Assembly (NCBI GenBank): GCA_030613505.1
Contig: JAUWLW010000012.1
Coordinates: forward strand, 1-61,982
Direction of reading: 5' to 3'
DNA length: 61,982 nucleotides
DNA from: Candidatus Zixiibacteriota bacterium
GTDB taxonomy: Bacteria > RBG-13-66-14 > B26-G2 > WVWN01
A program made the position numbers and the translations under genes. The notes under the pieces are model-generated. The model did no database searches. It worked only from the letters and a program-made list of their open reading frames with translations, and had not been told where the DNA came from. This document shows positions 35,922 to 42,924 of the stretch, one piece after another (the stretch's first letter is position 1; each line of letters begins with the position of its first letter).

Positions 35922-38900
35922 CTAGGCGTAACGCTCGCCGGGTTTCCAACGTTTAACGGCGATAACGCGCGTGGGAGCGCCGGGCAACTCGGTCTTAATA
36001 ACTTCGCTTAAAGGGAACTCTTTTACGCGTCGTTTTATAAATTTCTTTTCCGCCGCCGTAAGCTCGGAATACGCGTCGAGCACCAAGTCATCCAACTCGG
36101 CTTCGAGGGCGCGGAGTTTTTCGGCGAGCGTCGGTTTGCGGGCGGACCATTCTTCTAAAATAGTTAACGCTTCCGCTAGGGTCGACGCGTCGCGGGGAAC
36201 GGGCGTCGCCTCGAGAGCTTTTTTAGATAAATAATCTTTACTCTCGAGCAAAGCCCGATAAAGGATATATTTCAGAACGTCGACGTCGCCGCGAACGGAA
36301 CTTAACGAGTCATCTTGAAGGACACCTTCGTCGAATACCTCCGAACTCTCGACGTGTAGTTTCGCGATATAAGGCCGGAAGTCGGCGCTCGGGTGTTGGG
36401 CGAAGGGGACCGTCGCCCCGCCTATCGCCTTGTCCAATTTTTCCGTTACCGCCCGGTCGCCGCCGACCATCTCGCGCGCCAGGTCGTGGGCTCTCGCTGA
36501 AGCGCCAGCTATCGCGGCGGTTAAGCCCGGTTCCTTAATTAACCTAGCGGGGAAGGGCAAGGACTCGAGGACGCGTACGTAGAAATGCGAATAAAATTTC
36601 TGGATTACGCCGGCCCTTAAGTTTAAAAGGGCGTAATAACGCGGCACTAATGAATTTATTAAACCGGCTAATAAACAGGGGTCGTTCGGATATCCGGGTT
36701 TGGATTTAGCGGCGCTACAACCCATAAGCGTATTTAGGAAAACCGTAAACCGCTCGGGCCGAAAAACTACGGCCTGCGCCGTTAAAGATAAGTTAGGTAC
36801 TATTACTTGGTTTTCTTCGAAGAACGCACGTGACTTAGCGTCGGACAATACTTCTTCGCGGTAGTCGATGTAGCGGCCTTGCCAGTCTATGGACCAGGCG
36901 CGGACTTCGCGGCCGTCGAGAACCGGGACCGGGTTGCCGATTTCCTTCGGGTCTTCTGATATCAACTTACTACGGTCGACTTTGGTGCGGGTCGCCGCGC
37001 CCCAGCCGGCAGAGAGAGGCTTGGGGCACTGGTTAAGCTTTTCGAGGATCGGTAAGTCGCCGGCGGTTAGTTGCAAGCGCCAGGAGCCGTCGGGCGCGAG
37101 GCTGACCCAGCGGTCTTGCTCGACCTCCTCGTATACTTCCGCGGCGGGGCCGGCTAAGTCGTCGAGGGTCCTTATGCCCGGTACTATTTTTACTTTATGG
37201 CCTTCGGGAGGCGGCGTTTTAGTGAGGAATAATAGGAAAGGGTTGACGTTTGCCGAAAAGACTTTGCACCATTCCAGCGGGACTACCTTATCTATTTGGT
37301 TTTCGGCTAGGGCGTCCCGTACCAGCGTCGCGGAGTCCGCGTCGGCGACGCCCAGCGATACGATTACCCCTAATTTGCTTCCCTCCTCGAGCCAATCCAA
37401 CCCTTTGAGGAGGAAATAATTGCTAATGTCGGTATTACCTTTACGGAAGCGGGAAAACGCGTCGGTATAGGCCGCGCGTGCCTCGCGCGACAAGCGCTCG
37501 TTACGGATGTAGGGGGGGTTTCCTACCACGTACTGGAATTCGGCGCCCGAGTCCCGCATTTTTTCCGCGGCTTCGAGTTGGTCGTTATAATATATGTCGG
37601 CCAGGAGGCTGGGCTCTACGTCGGGGGCCCACCCTACAAGAGAGTCGATATTAAAGACGTTGAACTTCGGCAGCGTGTATTCCTCGGCGTAACGTTCGCC
37701 GCGCCTTCGGGCTTCGTCGTACGTGTTAAGGGTGGCGAAGAGGAGGTTCATTACGGTTATGTGCGTCGCGAAAGGGTTTATGTCGAAACCGACGACGCGG
37801 CTTAACGCGTTTAAACGTTCGGCCGCAGATACTCGTTTACTTTTTAATTCGGCCAGAAGCGATTGAGCTGCGGGTACGACAAAACCGCCGGAGCCGCAAG
37901 CGAAATCTAAAATTTTACCTGGCCCGGGCCACCCGACCTCCTTCAATATATACTCGGTTACTTCGCGCGGCGTATAGAACTCACCCAGCTTTTTCCTCTT
38001 TTCGGGGGGCAAGTATTCCTGGTAAAGTTCGGCTAAAACGTTTTCGTCCACCTCTTTGAAGTTGAACGCGTTCAATAGGAAAAAAACTCGTTCCAGGACG
38101 CGGTTTAGGGCGCCGTCGTCTTTGATATACCAGTCGAACAACCCCGGCTCAAAGAACCAAGGATAGAGAAAAGCGGCGTCGTGGTACGCTACGTTTAATA
38201 GCTCGGGATAAGCGTCTCTTAAAAAGGTAACGAACGAACGCCAAACGCTAATGCCGCCGTTAGATATTTTGCGGCCTATGAAACCCTTATCTTCGACGAT
38301 GCGGATAAAAAGGATTTTATTAAGCGCCGAGTAAACGACGTCCGTGAAATAGATATCTTGGAGTTCTTTAGGCTTATCGACGGCGCGGGAGTACGGTTGT
38401 ATCGCTTTAAACGCCGGGAAAGATTTTTCGAATATCTCCCGCGGTACTGAAAATTCTTGGTCCAATTCCCGCCGGGCTTTATCGATAAAATATATACGCT
38501 CTTTTTCCAACATTTTTTTAAGGTGTATGCTATGGGTCCGCTCCCGTTTCCTTTCCAATTCGTCGCGTCGCGGTACGTATTCTTTAGAATAGCTATCGTC
38601 GTACTTCTCCCAAGCTTGCGCTACGTAGCCGTACAACAGATCATTGCAAATGCGTAACCCTTCGATAAGGCGGTCTAAATTATCCTCGTTTACCGGTATG
38701 TAGCAAAATTCCGTCTTACCTGTTCGGAAATCTTCCAGAAAGTCTTCTGCTTCCAGATTGGCAGCTGATACCGACCAAAATAATCCCCGGTCGCGGCGGT
38801 CGGGTTTTTTTAAGTTAATTTCGCCTTGCATCCGCCCGGTAGGCGAATATACTTTCATCCTTATTGGGGACGCTAGAATAACGTATATTTCTCCGCCCCG

Positions 38901-39182
38901 CAGATAGCCTAAAGCCTGTTCCAACGTCTTACCCGCTTCTAAGTCGCCGTCGCGGATCTTAGTTTCAAATACTATATGCGGCCTTTTATCGTCCGCGACT
39001 ACCCTTAAGTCGGTCCGGTCGGCTTCGAAACGGATATTCCTATTTTCGTACCCTAAACCTCTATTTATAACTTGTTCTTTAAATAATACCCGCCATTCTA
39101 TTTCCCCCATATCGGGCTTATCGTCGTACTCGGCCCAATATTTTTCCAACCAATCCTTTTCTTTTTTCGTTTTCTTTACCAT
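35922..39182 (-). CDS. Type IIG restriction-modification enzyme (fused nuclease and adenine methyltransferase)
   Basis: A 1086-residue single-chain restriction-modification protein. The N-terminal nuclease domain carries a PD-(D/E)XK pattern: Asp 58 in RTDLRV, then Glu 73 and Lys 75 in VFETK. The central N6-adenine methyltransferase has motif I DFACGSGGF (about 425) and motif IV NPPYIRN (about 555), followed by a large C-terminal target-recognition region. Such enzymes both methylate and cut at one recognition site, which cannot be predicted here. Base composition is much richer in AT than the flanking genes, with many TTA, AAA and ATA codons, suggesting recent transfer. Its ATG lies inside the end of a truncated HEPN gene (ATGGTAA overlap), so it is coupled to the MNT-HEPN transcript. 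Confidence 0.9.
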   Translation of the reverse strand: MVKKTKKEKDWLEKYWAEYDDKPDMGEIEWRVLFKEQVINRGLGYENRNIRFEADRTDLRVVADDKRPHIVFETKIRDGDLEAGKTLEQALGYLRGGEIYVILASPIRMKVYSPTGRMQGEINLKKPDRRDRGLFWSVSAANLEAEDFLEDFRTGKTEFCYIPVNEDNLDRLIEGLRICNDLLYGYVAQAWEKYDDSYSKEYVPRRDELERKRERTHSIHLKKMLEKERIYFIDKARRELDQEFSVPREIFEKSFPAFKAIQPYSRAVDKPKELQDIYFTDVVYSALNKILFIRIVEDKGFIGRKISNGGISVWRSFVTFLRDAYPELLNVAYHDAAFLYPWFFEPGLFDWYIKDDGALNRVLERVFFLLNAFNFKEVDENVLAELYQEYLPPEKRKKLGEFYTPREVTEYILKEVGWPGPGKILDFACGSGGFVVPAAQSLLAELKSKRVSAAERLNALSRVVGFDINPFATHITVMNLLFATLNTYDEARRRGERYAEEYTLPKFNVFNIDSLVGWAPDVEPSLLADIYYNDQLEAAEKMRDSGAEFQYVVGNPPYIRNERLSREARAAYTDAFSRFRKGNTDISNYFLLKGLDWLEEGSKLGVIVSLGVADADSATLVRDALAENQIDKVVPLEWCKVFSANVNPFLLFLTKTPPPEGHKVKIVPGIRTLDDLAGPAAEVYEEVEQDRWVSLAPDGSWRLQLTAGDLPILEKLNQCPKPLSAGWGAATRTKVDRSKLISEDPKEIGNPVPVLDGREVRAWSIDWQGRYIDYREEVLSDAKSRAFFEENQVIVPNLSLTAQAVVFRPERFTVFLNTLMGCSAAKSKPGYPNDPCLLAGLINSLVPRYYALLNLRAGVIQKFYSHFYVRVLESLPFPARLIKEPGLTAAIAGASARAHDLAREMVGGDRAVTEKLDKAIGGATVPFAQHPSADFRPYIAKLHVESSEVFDEGVLQDDSLSSVRGDVDVLKYILYRALLESKDYLSKKALEATPVPRDASTLAEALTILEEWSARKPTLAEKLRALEAELDDLVLDAYSELTAAEKKFIKRRVKEFPLSEVIKTELPGAPTRVIAVKRWKPGERYA

Positions 39183-39349
39183 CGGTTTTCGCCTATTTCT
39201 TTTGCTAAAATAAAAGCTTTTAACGCTTTTTCCGCCGCTTGGTGGGCTTCAATACAGGCGTTCACGTAATATTTTAAACTAATAAGCCCTTGCGCGGCGC
39301 CGAGGTCTCGTTCCGCGTATTCCAGCCACGCTTTTTCTTCATCTTCCAT
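39176..39349 (-). pseudogene. Truncated HEPN toxin gene
   Basis: Starting at ATG 39349 the frame encodes 57 residues: MEDEEKAWLEYAERDL, then YYVNACIEAHQAAEKALKAF, the first two helices of a HEPN domain. It then stops where a full HEPN protein (about 125-130 residues; compare 39840-40229) would go on to the KTHSLPEL-type helix. The missing end coincides with the start of the type IIG gene, which overlaps by 7 bases. The simplest reading is that arrival of the restriction gene removed the toxin's second half. Its antitoxin-type partner at 39339-39680 is complete. Confidence 0.75.
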
Positions 39350-39680
39350 AAATAACTCGTCCCTTCGCGACGACCTCCTCCCTGAAGAATCGCCTTTTCT
39401 CGCATAGCGCCGCGAACTCTTCGGGCGTATAGACAAAAAAATCTATGCCTACGTACGGGTCGGTTAGGGTTATAACGTCGTCCAACCGGTCGAAGAATAT
39501 TTTGGGCGTTTTTTTGATGACTACTAAATCCAAGTCCGACCACTCGTCGACCTCCCCGGTGGCGAGCGAGCCGAAAAGGATCACCTTCTCGGCGCCGTAC
39601 TCGTCGATGAGGAGCGGGAGGACCCGCGCGAGCTCCGCCTCCAGCGCGGCCTTGCGTCTTTTATGCACCGCGGTAACCAT
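39339..39680 (-). CDS. MNT-type minimal nucleotidyltransferase (antitoxin-like), copy 2 of the phosphatase-side array
   Basis: A 113-residue minimal nucleotidyltransferase with the active-site pattern ILFGSLATGEVDEWSDLDLVV (Gly-Ser and the Asp-x-Asp pair). In MNT-HEPN pairs this protein neutralises the HEPN ribonuclease; the characterised MntA does so by adenylylating HepT. Its first 121 bases are about 90% identical to those of the copy at 40201-40560, while the second half is much more diverged. It overlaps its truncated HEPN partner by 11 bases and has its own promoter-operator at 39688-39739. Confidence 0.85.
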   Translation of the reverse strand: MVTAVHKRRKAALEAELARVLPLLIDEYGAEKVILFGSLATGEVDEWSDLDLVVIKKTPKIFFDRLDDVITLTDPYVGIDFFVYTPEEFAALCEKRRFFREEVVAKGRVIYGR

Positions 39681-39687
39681 ATATGAA

Positions 39688-39739
39688 GGGCGCCTCTCGA
39701 AGCGCCCGGTATAATAACCTGTGGCGCGCGGCCGGTCAA
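39688..39739 (-). promoter_or_regulatory. Promoter with palindromic operator for MNT-HEPN pair 2
   Basis: TTGACC (39734-39739), a 17-bp spacer and TATTAT (39711-39716) on the minus strand, then the inverted repeat GGGCGC-N8-GCGCCC at 39688-39707 at the expected transcription start, 8 bases before the ATG at 39680. The same layout recurs at pair 1. The inverted repeat could be an autoregulatory operator or a 5' hairpin that limits translation. Confidence 0.65.
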
Positions 39740-39762
39740 CGGCTACGACGACCCGCCGCCGG

Positions 39763-39825
39763 CTAGAGAGCGGGCACCGAGTCCGCGTAGTCGAGGCCGA
39801 TGACGGCTAGTTTAGGGTCGGGCAT
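39763..39825 (-). pseudogene. 5' stub of the alkaline-phosphatase-superfamily gene, copy 2
   Basis: ATG at 39825 with an AGGAA ribosome-binding site opens 20 codons: MPDPKLAVIGLDYADSVPAL then TAG. Residues KLAVIGLD and AD match the start of the intact gene at 35903. Homology ends after about 16 codons, and the sequence then runs into the shared promoter region of the MNT pair. It is a duplicated gene beginning, not a functional gene. Confidence 0.8.
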
Positions 39826-39839
39826 GTCGTATGTTCCTT

Positions 39840-40229
39840 TTAAGGTTTAGCGATCGCGAATACAGTTTCGGCGACTTCTCGAGCTAGGGCGAGTGCGTTT
39901 CGCGCTTCGTCTTCGTCCGAAAACCACGACGGCTCGTCGCCTTCGATTAAGTCCGGGTACCGGGTAGGGATGTAATACTTATTTAATACGTCGATCGCGT
40001 CGCGGTATGACGCGAGCGCGGGCTCTTTCAATAGTACGAAAAGCTCGGGAAGGCTGTGGGTTTTAGGTACGGTTTTACCGCGATATAGGAGAAGGCCCTT
40101 AAGCGCTTTTTCGACCGCTTGTTGTGCGTGGAAGCACGCGTTCGCGCATAGCTCCCCCTCGAGCAACTTTTGGCACGCGCGGAGGTCGCGTTCGGCGAAC
40201 TCAAACCAAAGTTGCCATTCCGGCTTCAT
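39840..40229 (-). CDS. HEPN-domain protein (toxin-like) of MNT-HEPN pair 1
   Basis: A 129-residue HEPN protein starting at ATG 40229: LWFEFAERDLRACQKLL, NACFHAQQAVEKALKGLL, KTVPKTHSLPELFVLL and a C-terminal helix ending AETVFAIAKP. This is the group with the 'EKALK...THxLxxL' pattern; no canonical RxxxxH ribonuclease motif is obvious, so its activity is uncertain. It overlaps the nucleotidyltransferase gene by 29 bases, giving tight translational coupling. It is the intact model for the truncated gene at 39176. Confidence 0.85.
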   Translation of the reverse strand: MKPEWQLWFEFAERDLRACQKLLEGELCANACFHAQQAVEKALKGLLLYRGKTVPKTHSLPELFVLLKEPALASYRDAIDVLNKYYIPTRYPDLIEGDEPSWFSDEDEARNALALAREVAETVFAIAKP

Positions 40230-40560
40230 ATACGACCCGCCCTTTCGCGACGATCTCTTCTCGGAAAAACCGGCGCCCCCCGCACATTCGTTCGAACTCG
40301 GCGGGCGTATAAACGACGACGTCCGTAGCAAGCTGCGGTCTGGTAAGTCTCGTTACGTCGTCGATCCGGTCCATGAATCCCTTCCCCGTTTCCTTGATAA
40401 CGACCAAATCCAAATCCGACCATTCGCCTATTTCCCCGGTGGCGAGCGAGCCGAAGAGGATCACCTTCTCGGCGCCGTACTCGTCGATGAGGAGCGGGAG
40501 GACGCGGGCGAGTTCCGCCTCCAGCGCGGCTTTGCGTTTTTCGTGTGCGGCGGTAACCAT
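40201..40560 (-). CDS. MNT-type minimal nucleotidyltransferase (antitoxin-like), copy 1 of the phosphatase-side array
   Basis: A 119-residue nucleotidyltransferase with ILFGSLATGEIGEWSDLDLVV and a C-terminal RRFFREEIVAKGRV block. Its 5' part is about 90% identical in DNA to the copy at 39339-39680. Beyond the DLVVIK codons the two proteins fall to roughly 60% identity, and their HEPN partners are still more different. It has its own promoter and palindrome upstream and is coupled to the HEPN gene at 39840. Confidence 0.87.
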   Translation of the reverse strand: MVTAAHEKRKAALEAELARVLPLLIDEYGAEKVILFGSLATGEIGEWSDLDLVVIKETGKGFMDRIDDVTRLTRPQLATDVVVYTPAEFERMCGGRRFFREEIVAKGRVVYEAGMATLV

Positions 40561-40566
40561 AGCGAA

Positions 40567-40618
40567 GGGCGCTCCTCGAAGCGCCCGTTATCATAACCCA
40601 CGGCGCGCGGCCGGTCAA
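40567..40618 (-). promoter_or_regulatory. Promoter with palindromic operator for MNT-HEPN pair 1
   Basis: TTGACC (40613-40618), a 17-bp spacer, TATGAT (40590-40595), then the inverted repeat GGGCGCTTCGAGGAGCGCCC at 40567-40586, 6 bases before the ATG. Compared with pair 2 the arm is one base pair longer (AGCGCCC pairs with GGGCGCT), so pairing is kept although the sequence changed. This favours a functional hairpin or operator. Confidence 0.68.
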
Positions 40619-40621
40619 CGG

Positions 40622-40732
40622 CTATAACGACCCGCCGGCCCCCTTCTTCCACGTCGGCGTGGTATCGGGCCGGTTATAGGCCGGGTCCGCGCAGTCGAGG
40701 CCGATGACGGCGAGTTTAACGTCGGTTGTCAT
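40622..40732 (-). pseudogene. 5' stub of the alkaline-phosphatase-superfamily gene, copy 1
   Basis: ATG at 40732 with a GGAG ribosome-binding site opens 36 codons. The beginning MTTDVKLAVIGLDCADPAYN matches the intact gene (KLAVIGLDCADP, 12 of 12), then unrelated residues lead to TAG at 40622. It overlaps the stop of the potassium channel gene by 17 bases, suggesting that the channel and the phosphatase gene were once adjacent and coupled. It is the upstream boundary of the whole phosphatase-side MNT-HEPN/type IIG insertion. Confidence 0.82.
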
Positions 40733-41486
40733 GTCTATCTCCGTCAGGTTCGTCGTCGCCTTCGCGCGCGTGGCGCTTTTTATCGAGGTGCTCCGAGATC
40801 AATATTCCCACCAGGCCGCCGACGAGGACCGAGACGTATAGGACCCCCATGATCGACTCCAACACCGCCGCCACCTGGGCTATGTGCGTCAACGGCGTGA
40901 TGTCGCCGTAACCCAGCGTCGTCAGCGTTGCGAAGCTGAAGAGGACGAAGTCGGAGTAGTCGACGAGCTTGTTAGGATTGGTTTGCTCGCTTATGTGAAA
41001 GGACCCAGGTTGGAGCAGCTCGATCCAGAGGAACAACATGCTGAAGAAAAGGCCGATGAGGATGTACGCGCTCACCGCGCCCGCTATCTCGTCTACCGTA
41101 ACCCGCCGGTAGCGGCTTACCCGCGACAGGACCGCGACGACGGCGAAGCCGTAAAATATCGCCCAGCCGGGGATTATTACGACGTTTAGGGTCGGGTTTT
41201 TCAGGTAAAGGATGTCCAACCACGACAGGCCCGCGAATAGCGAGAAGACCGCGGCCAGGGGTATAAATTCCTTCTTTTTGCGGCACACGGCGTAAATTGC
41301 CAACAAGAGGGCCGCCGTCTGGAATAAGTTGAATATGCTTATAACCGCGGGCTTGTGAACGAAGAACGGGTACGCGATCATGAGGCCGACCAGCACGATT
41401 AGCAGCCAAACGAGTCGCCCCTCGCGCCAGCGCCCGGGGTGGGCGGCTTTCGATAAGACTTCGGCCTCCCGCGATAATTTTCCCAT
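40716..41486 (-). CDS. Potassium channel (voltage-gated-like, single pore domain)
   Basis: A 256-residue inner-membrane protein with six to seven hydrophobic segments. The last pair flanks a pore loop with the selectivity filter TLGYGD (about residue 203-208) in LFSFATLTTLGYGDITPL. There is no clear voltage-sensor arginine ladder and no RCK domain; the C-terminus is short and charged. It would conduct K+ across the inner membrane. The end overlaps the phosphatase 5' stub at 40622-40732. The upstream side carries the third dead copy of the sat 3' end. Confidence 0.88.
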   Translation of the reverse strand: MGKLSREAEVLSKAAHPGRWREGRLVWLLIVLVGLMIAYPFFVHKPAVISIFNLFQTAALLLAIYAVCRKKKEFIPLAAVFSLFAGLSWLDILYLKNPTLNVVIIPGWAIFYGFAVVAVLSRVSRYRRVTVDEIAGAVSAYILIGLFFSMLFLWIELLQPGSFHISEQTNPNKLVDYSDFVLFSFATLTTLGYGDITPLTHIAQVAAVLESIMGVLYVSVLVGGLVGILISEHLDKKRHAREGDDEPDGDRHDNRR

Positions 41487-41526
41487 TTCGTCTAAGAAAA
41501 GGCCTTGCTTTGGACGGGCGGGTTGG

Positions 41527-41593
41527 CTAAGGTGTTCGCTTCGCCGCCTCCAGCAGCAACTTCGCTATCTCGGTCCGGGTGAACTCCGGCGGC
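41527..41593 (-). pseudogene. Duplicated 3' end of sat, distal copy
   Basis: Reads PPEFTR, EIAKLLLEAAK, then RTP and a stop on the minus strand. The 54-base core 41540-41593 matches 52 of 54 bases of the true sat end at 42963-43016. It begins 3 bases after the stop of the HepT gene at 41597 and ends in front of the channel gene. It has no start and cannot be functional. Confidence 0.88.
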
Positions 41594-41596
41594 CGA

Positions 41597-41941
41597 TTAT
41601 TCTTTTACGATCCTCTCGATCTTTTCGGTTAAAGGCGGTAACTCGTCGCGGACGGTTTCGAATACGAGTTCCGCGTCGACGTCGAAGTAAACGTGGACCA
41701 ATCGGTTCCGCATTCCGATGATATTCGCCCACGGGACCTCAGGATGGCCTTCGCGCGTAGCGACCGAGATCCGGCTTGCGGCCTCGCCGATGATCTCTAT
41801 ACATTTGAATAGCGCCAGTGTTAGCTGTTTATCGCGGGCTAAGTCGGAGACCTTCTTGCCGCGCATGAACGTTAACGCGTCGCGCGACGCGTCGAGCATG
41901 TGCTGTAGCCGCGTCCGGTCGTCAACGTGCATATTGCACAA
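41597..41941 (-). CDS. HepT-like HEPN ribonuclease (toxin), DUF86, distal module
   Basis: A 114-residue DUF86/HepT-family protein (111 if the second ATG at 41932 is used). The ribonuclease motif RX4HXY is exact: RNRLVHVY in MRNRLVHVYFDVD. In characterised HepT the Tyr of this motif is the residue adenylylated by MntA, so it is a likely classical MntA-HepT pair. It overlaps the mntA gene by 20 bases. It is only about 45% identical to the proximal HepT at 42306, although their antitoxin genes start almost identically. Confidence 0.9.
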   Translation of the reverse strand: MCNMHVDDRTRLQHMLDASRDALTFMRGKKVSDLARDKQLTLALFKCIEIIGEAASRISVATREGHPEVPWANIIGMRNRLVHVYFDVDAELVFETVRDELPPLTEKIERIVKE

Positions 41942-42212
41942 CCGCCGCTGCCATGACGTCGTCCCGGAAGTATTTACTTAATTCGGCGGGCGTACGTATG
42001 TCGGCCTTGCGGCCTATTATCGCCGACAATTCCAGCTCCATACCGGCGAGGCCTATATAACCCGGGACGTGTCCCGGCTCGAACTCGACCAGGAAGTCCA
42101 CGTCGCTGTCGGGGCCGAAGTCCTCGGTCAACGCCGAGCCGAAGACCGAAAGCCTCGCCATGTGGTACTTTCGGCAGAAGGTTGCGATTGGTTCTTGGGG
42201 TAGTTCTATCAT
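41922..42212 (-). CDS. MntA-like adenylyltransferase antitoxin, distal module
   Basis: A 96-residue minimal nucleotidyltransferase with the active site SVFGSALTEDFGPDSDVDFLV (GSx10DxD form typical of MntA). It is expected to adenylylate HepT. The DNA for its first half, plus the spacer and the sat 3' stub in front (42061-42304), is nearly identical to 42772-43016, whereas the second half is diverged (for example GYIGLAGMELELSAII against GLIRLAAMERELSELI). It begins 25 bases after the stop of the sat stub, exactly as the proximal copy follows the real sat stop. Confidence 0.9.
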   Translation of the reverse strand: MIELPQEPIATFCRKYHMARLSVFGSALTEDFGPDSDVDFLVEFEPGHVPGYIGLAGMELELSAIIGRKADIRTPAELSKYFRDDVMAAAVVQYAR

Positions 42213-42304
42213 GATTGTACTTTCGGGAGGACCCGGTTTAATCCGCCGCTTTCGCCGCCTCCAGCAGCAACTTCGCGATCTCGGCCCGGGTGAACTCGGG
42301 CGGC
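42061..42304. repeat. Direct repeat unit A: sat 3' stub + spacer + first half of mntA (distal)
   Basis: Nearly identical to 42772-43016, with only scattered substitutions visible. The repeat ends abruptly inside mntA near the codons for PGHVPG. The 54-base sat-end core recurs at 41540, 42251 and 42963, that is with periods of 711 and 712 bases. Confidence 0.88.
42238..42304 (-). pseudogene. Duplicated 3' end of sat, middle copy
   Basis: Reads PPEFTR, EIAKLLLEAAK, AAD and a TAA stop, 19 of 21 residues identical to the end of the real Sat protein. It starts right after the stop codon of the proximal HepT gene at 42306. The core 42251-42304 matches 52 of 54 bases of the true sat end. The stop, 25-base spacer and next mntA start are the same as at the real gene. 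Confidence 0.9.
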
Positions 42305-42305
42305 C

Positions 42306-42644
42306 TTATCCTTTATTTAACGCGCCCCTTAGCGCCGTGATTAGCGGCGGGAGTTCTTCTTTTACCGTCCGCCAAACGATATCCAAGTTAACGTCGTGGT
42401 AAGCGTGTATTAACCAATTCCGCATGCCCACGATATCCGCCCACGGTACGGCCGTTAGTTTTTTCCGTACATCCGGCGAGACTTTGTTCGCCGCCTCGCC
42501 GAGTACCTCTAACGCGCGTAAAACGGCGAAAGCGACCATCTGGTCGGCGCCGAAATCGTCTCGCGTTTTACCGGCCGTGAACTTGGTGGCCGCTTCGGCC
42601 GCTTCGACCATATGCCGCAACCGGATGCGATCGTCATCGCGCAT
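42306..42644 (-). CDS. HepT-like HEPN ribonuclease (toxin), DUF86, proximal module
   Basis: A 112-residue DUF86/HepT protein with an exact RX4HXY motif (RNWLIHAY in MRNWLIHAYHDVN). Other family blocks are LRALEVLGEAANKVS and VPWADIVGMRN. It overlaps its mntA partner by 11 bases. Its stop is followed after only a base or so by the sat 3' stub, so the module boundary is very sharp. The protein differs strongly from the distal HepT while their antitoxin beginnings are alike. Confidence 0.9.
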   Translation of the reverse strand: MRDDDRIRLRHMVEAAEAATKFTAGKTRDDFGADQMVAFAVLRALEVLGEAANKVSPDVRKKLTAVPWADIVGMRNWLIHAYHDVNLDIVWRTVKEELPPLITALRGALNKG

Positions 42645-42924
42645 ATTGTTCTACAGCGGCTGCTACGACCTTGTCCCGGAAGTAACGGCTTAAGTCCCCG
42701 GCCGTCCGCAAATCCGCTTTACGCCCAATTAATTCGGAAAGCTCCCGCTCCATGGCGGCGAGTCTTATAAGGCCCGGGACGTGTCCCGGCTCGAACTCGA
42801 CCAGGAAGTCCACGTCGCTGTCGGGGCCGAAGTCCTCGGTCAACGCCGAGCCGAAGACCGAGAGCCTCGCGATATGGTTCGTTCGGCAGAAGGTTGCGAT
42901 TGGTTCTTGGGGCAGTTCTATCAT
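42634..42924 (-). CDS. MntA-like adenylyltransferase antitoxin, proximal module
   Basis: A 96-residue minimal nucleotidyltransferase with SVFGSALTEDFGPDSDVDFLV. It starts 25 bases after the stop of the intact sat gene and is probably co-transcribed from the sat promoter, because no separate promoter is seen in the 25-base gap. It is the direct counterpart of 41922-42212. Confidence 0.9.
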   Translation of the reverse strand: MIELPQEPIATFCRTNHIARLSVFGSALTEDFGPDSDVDFLVEFEPGHVPGLIRLAAMERELSELIGRKADLRTAGDLSRYFRDKVVAAAVEQYAR

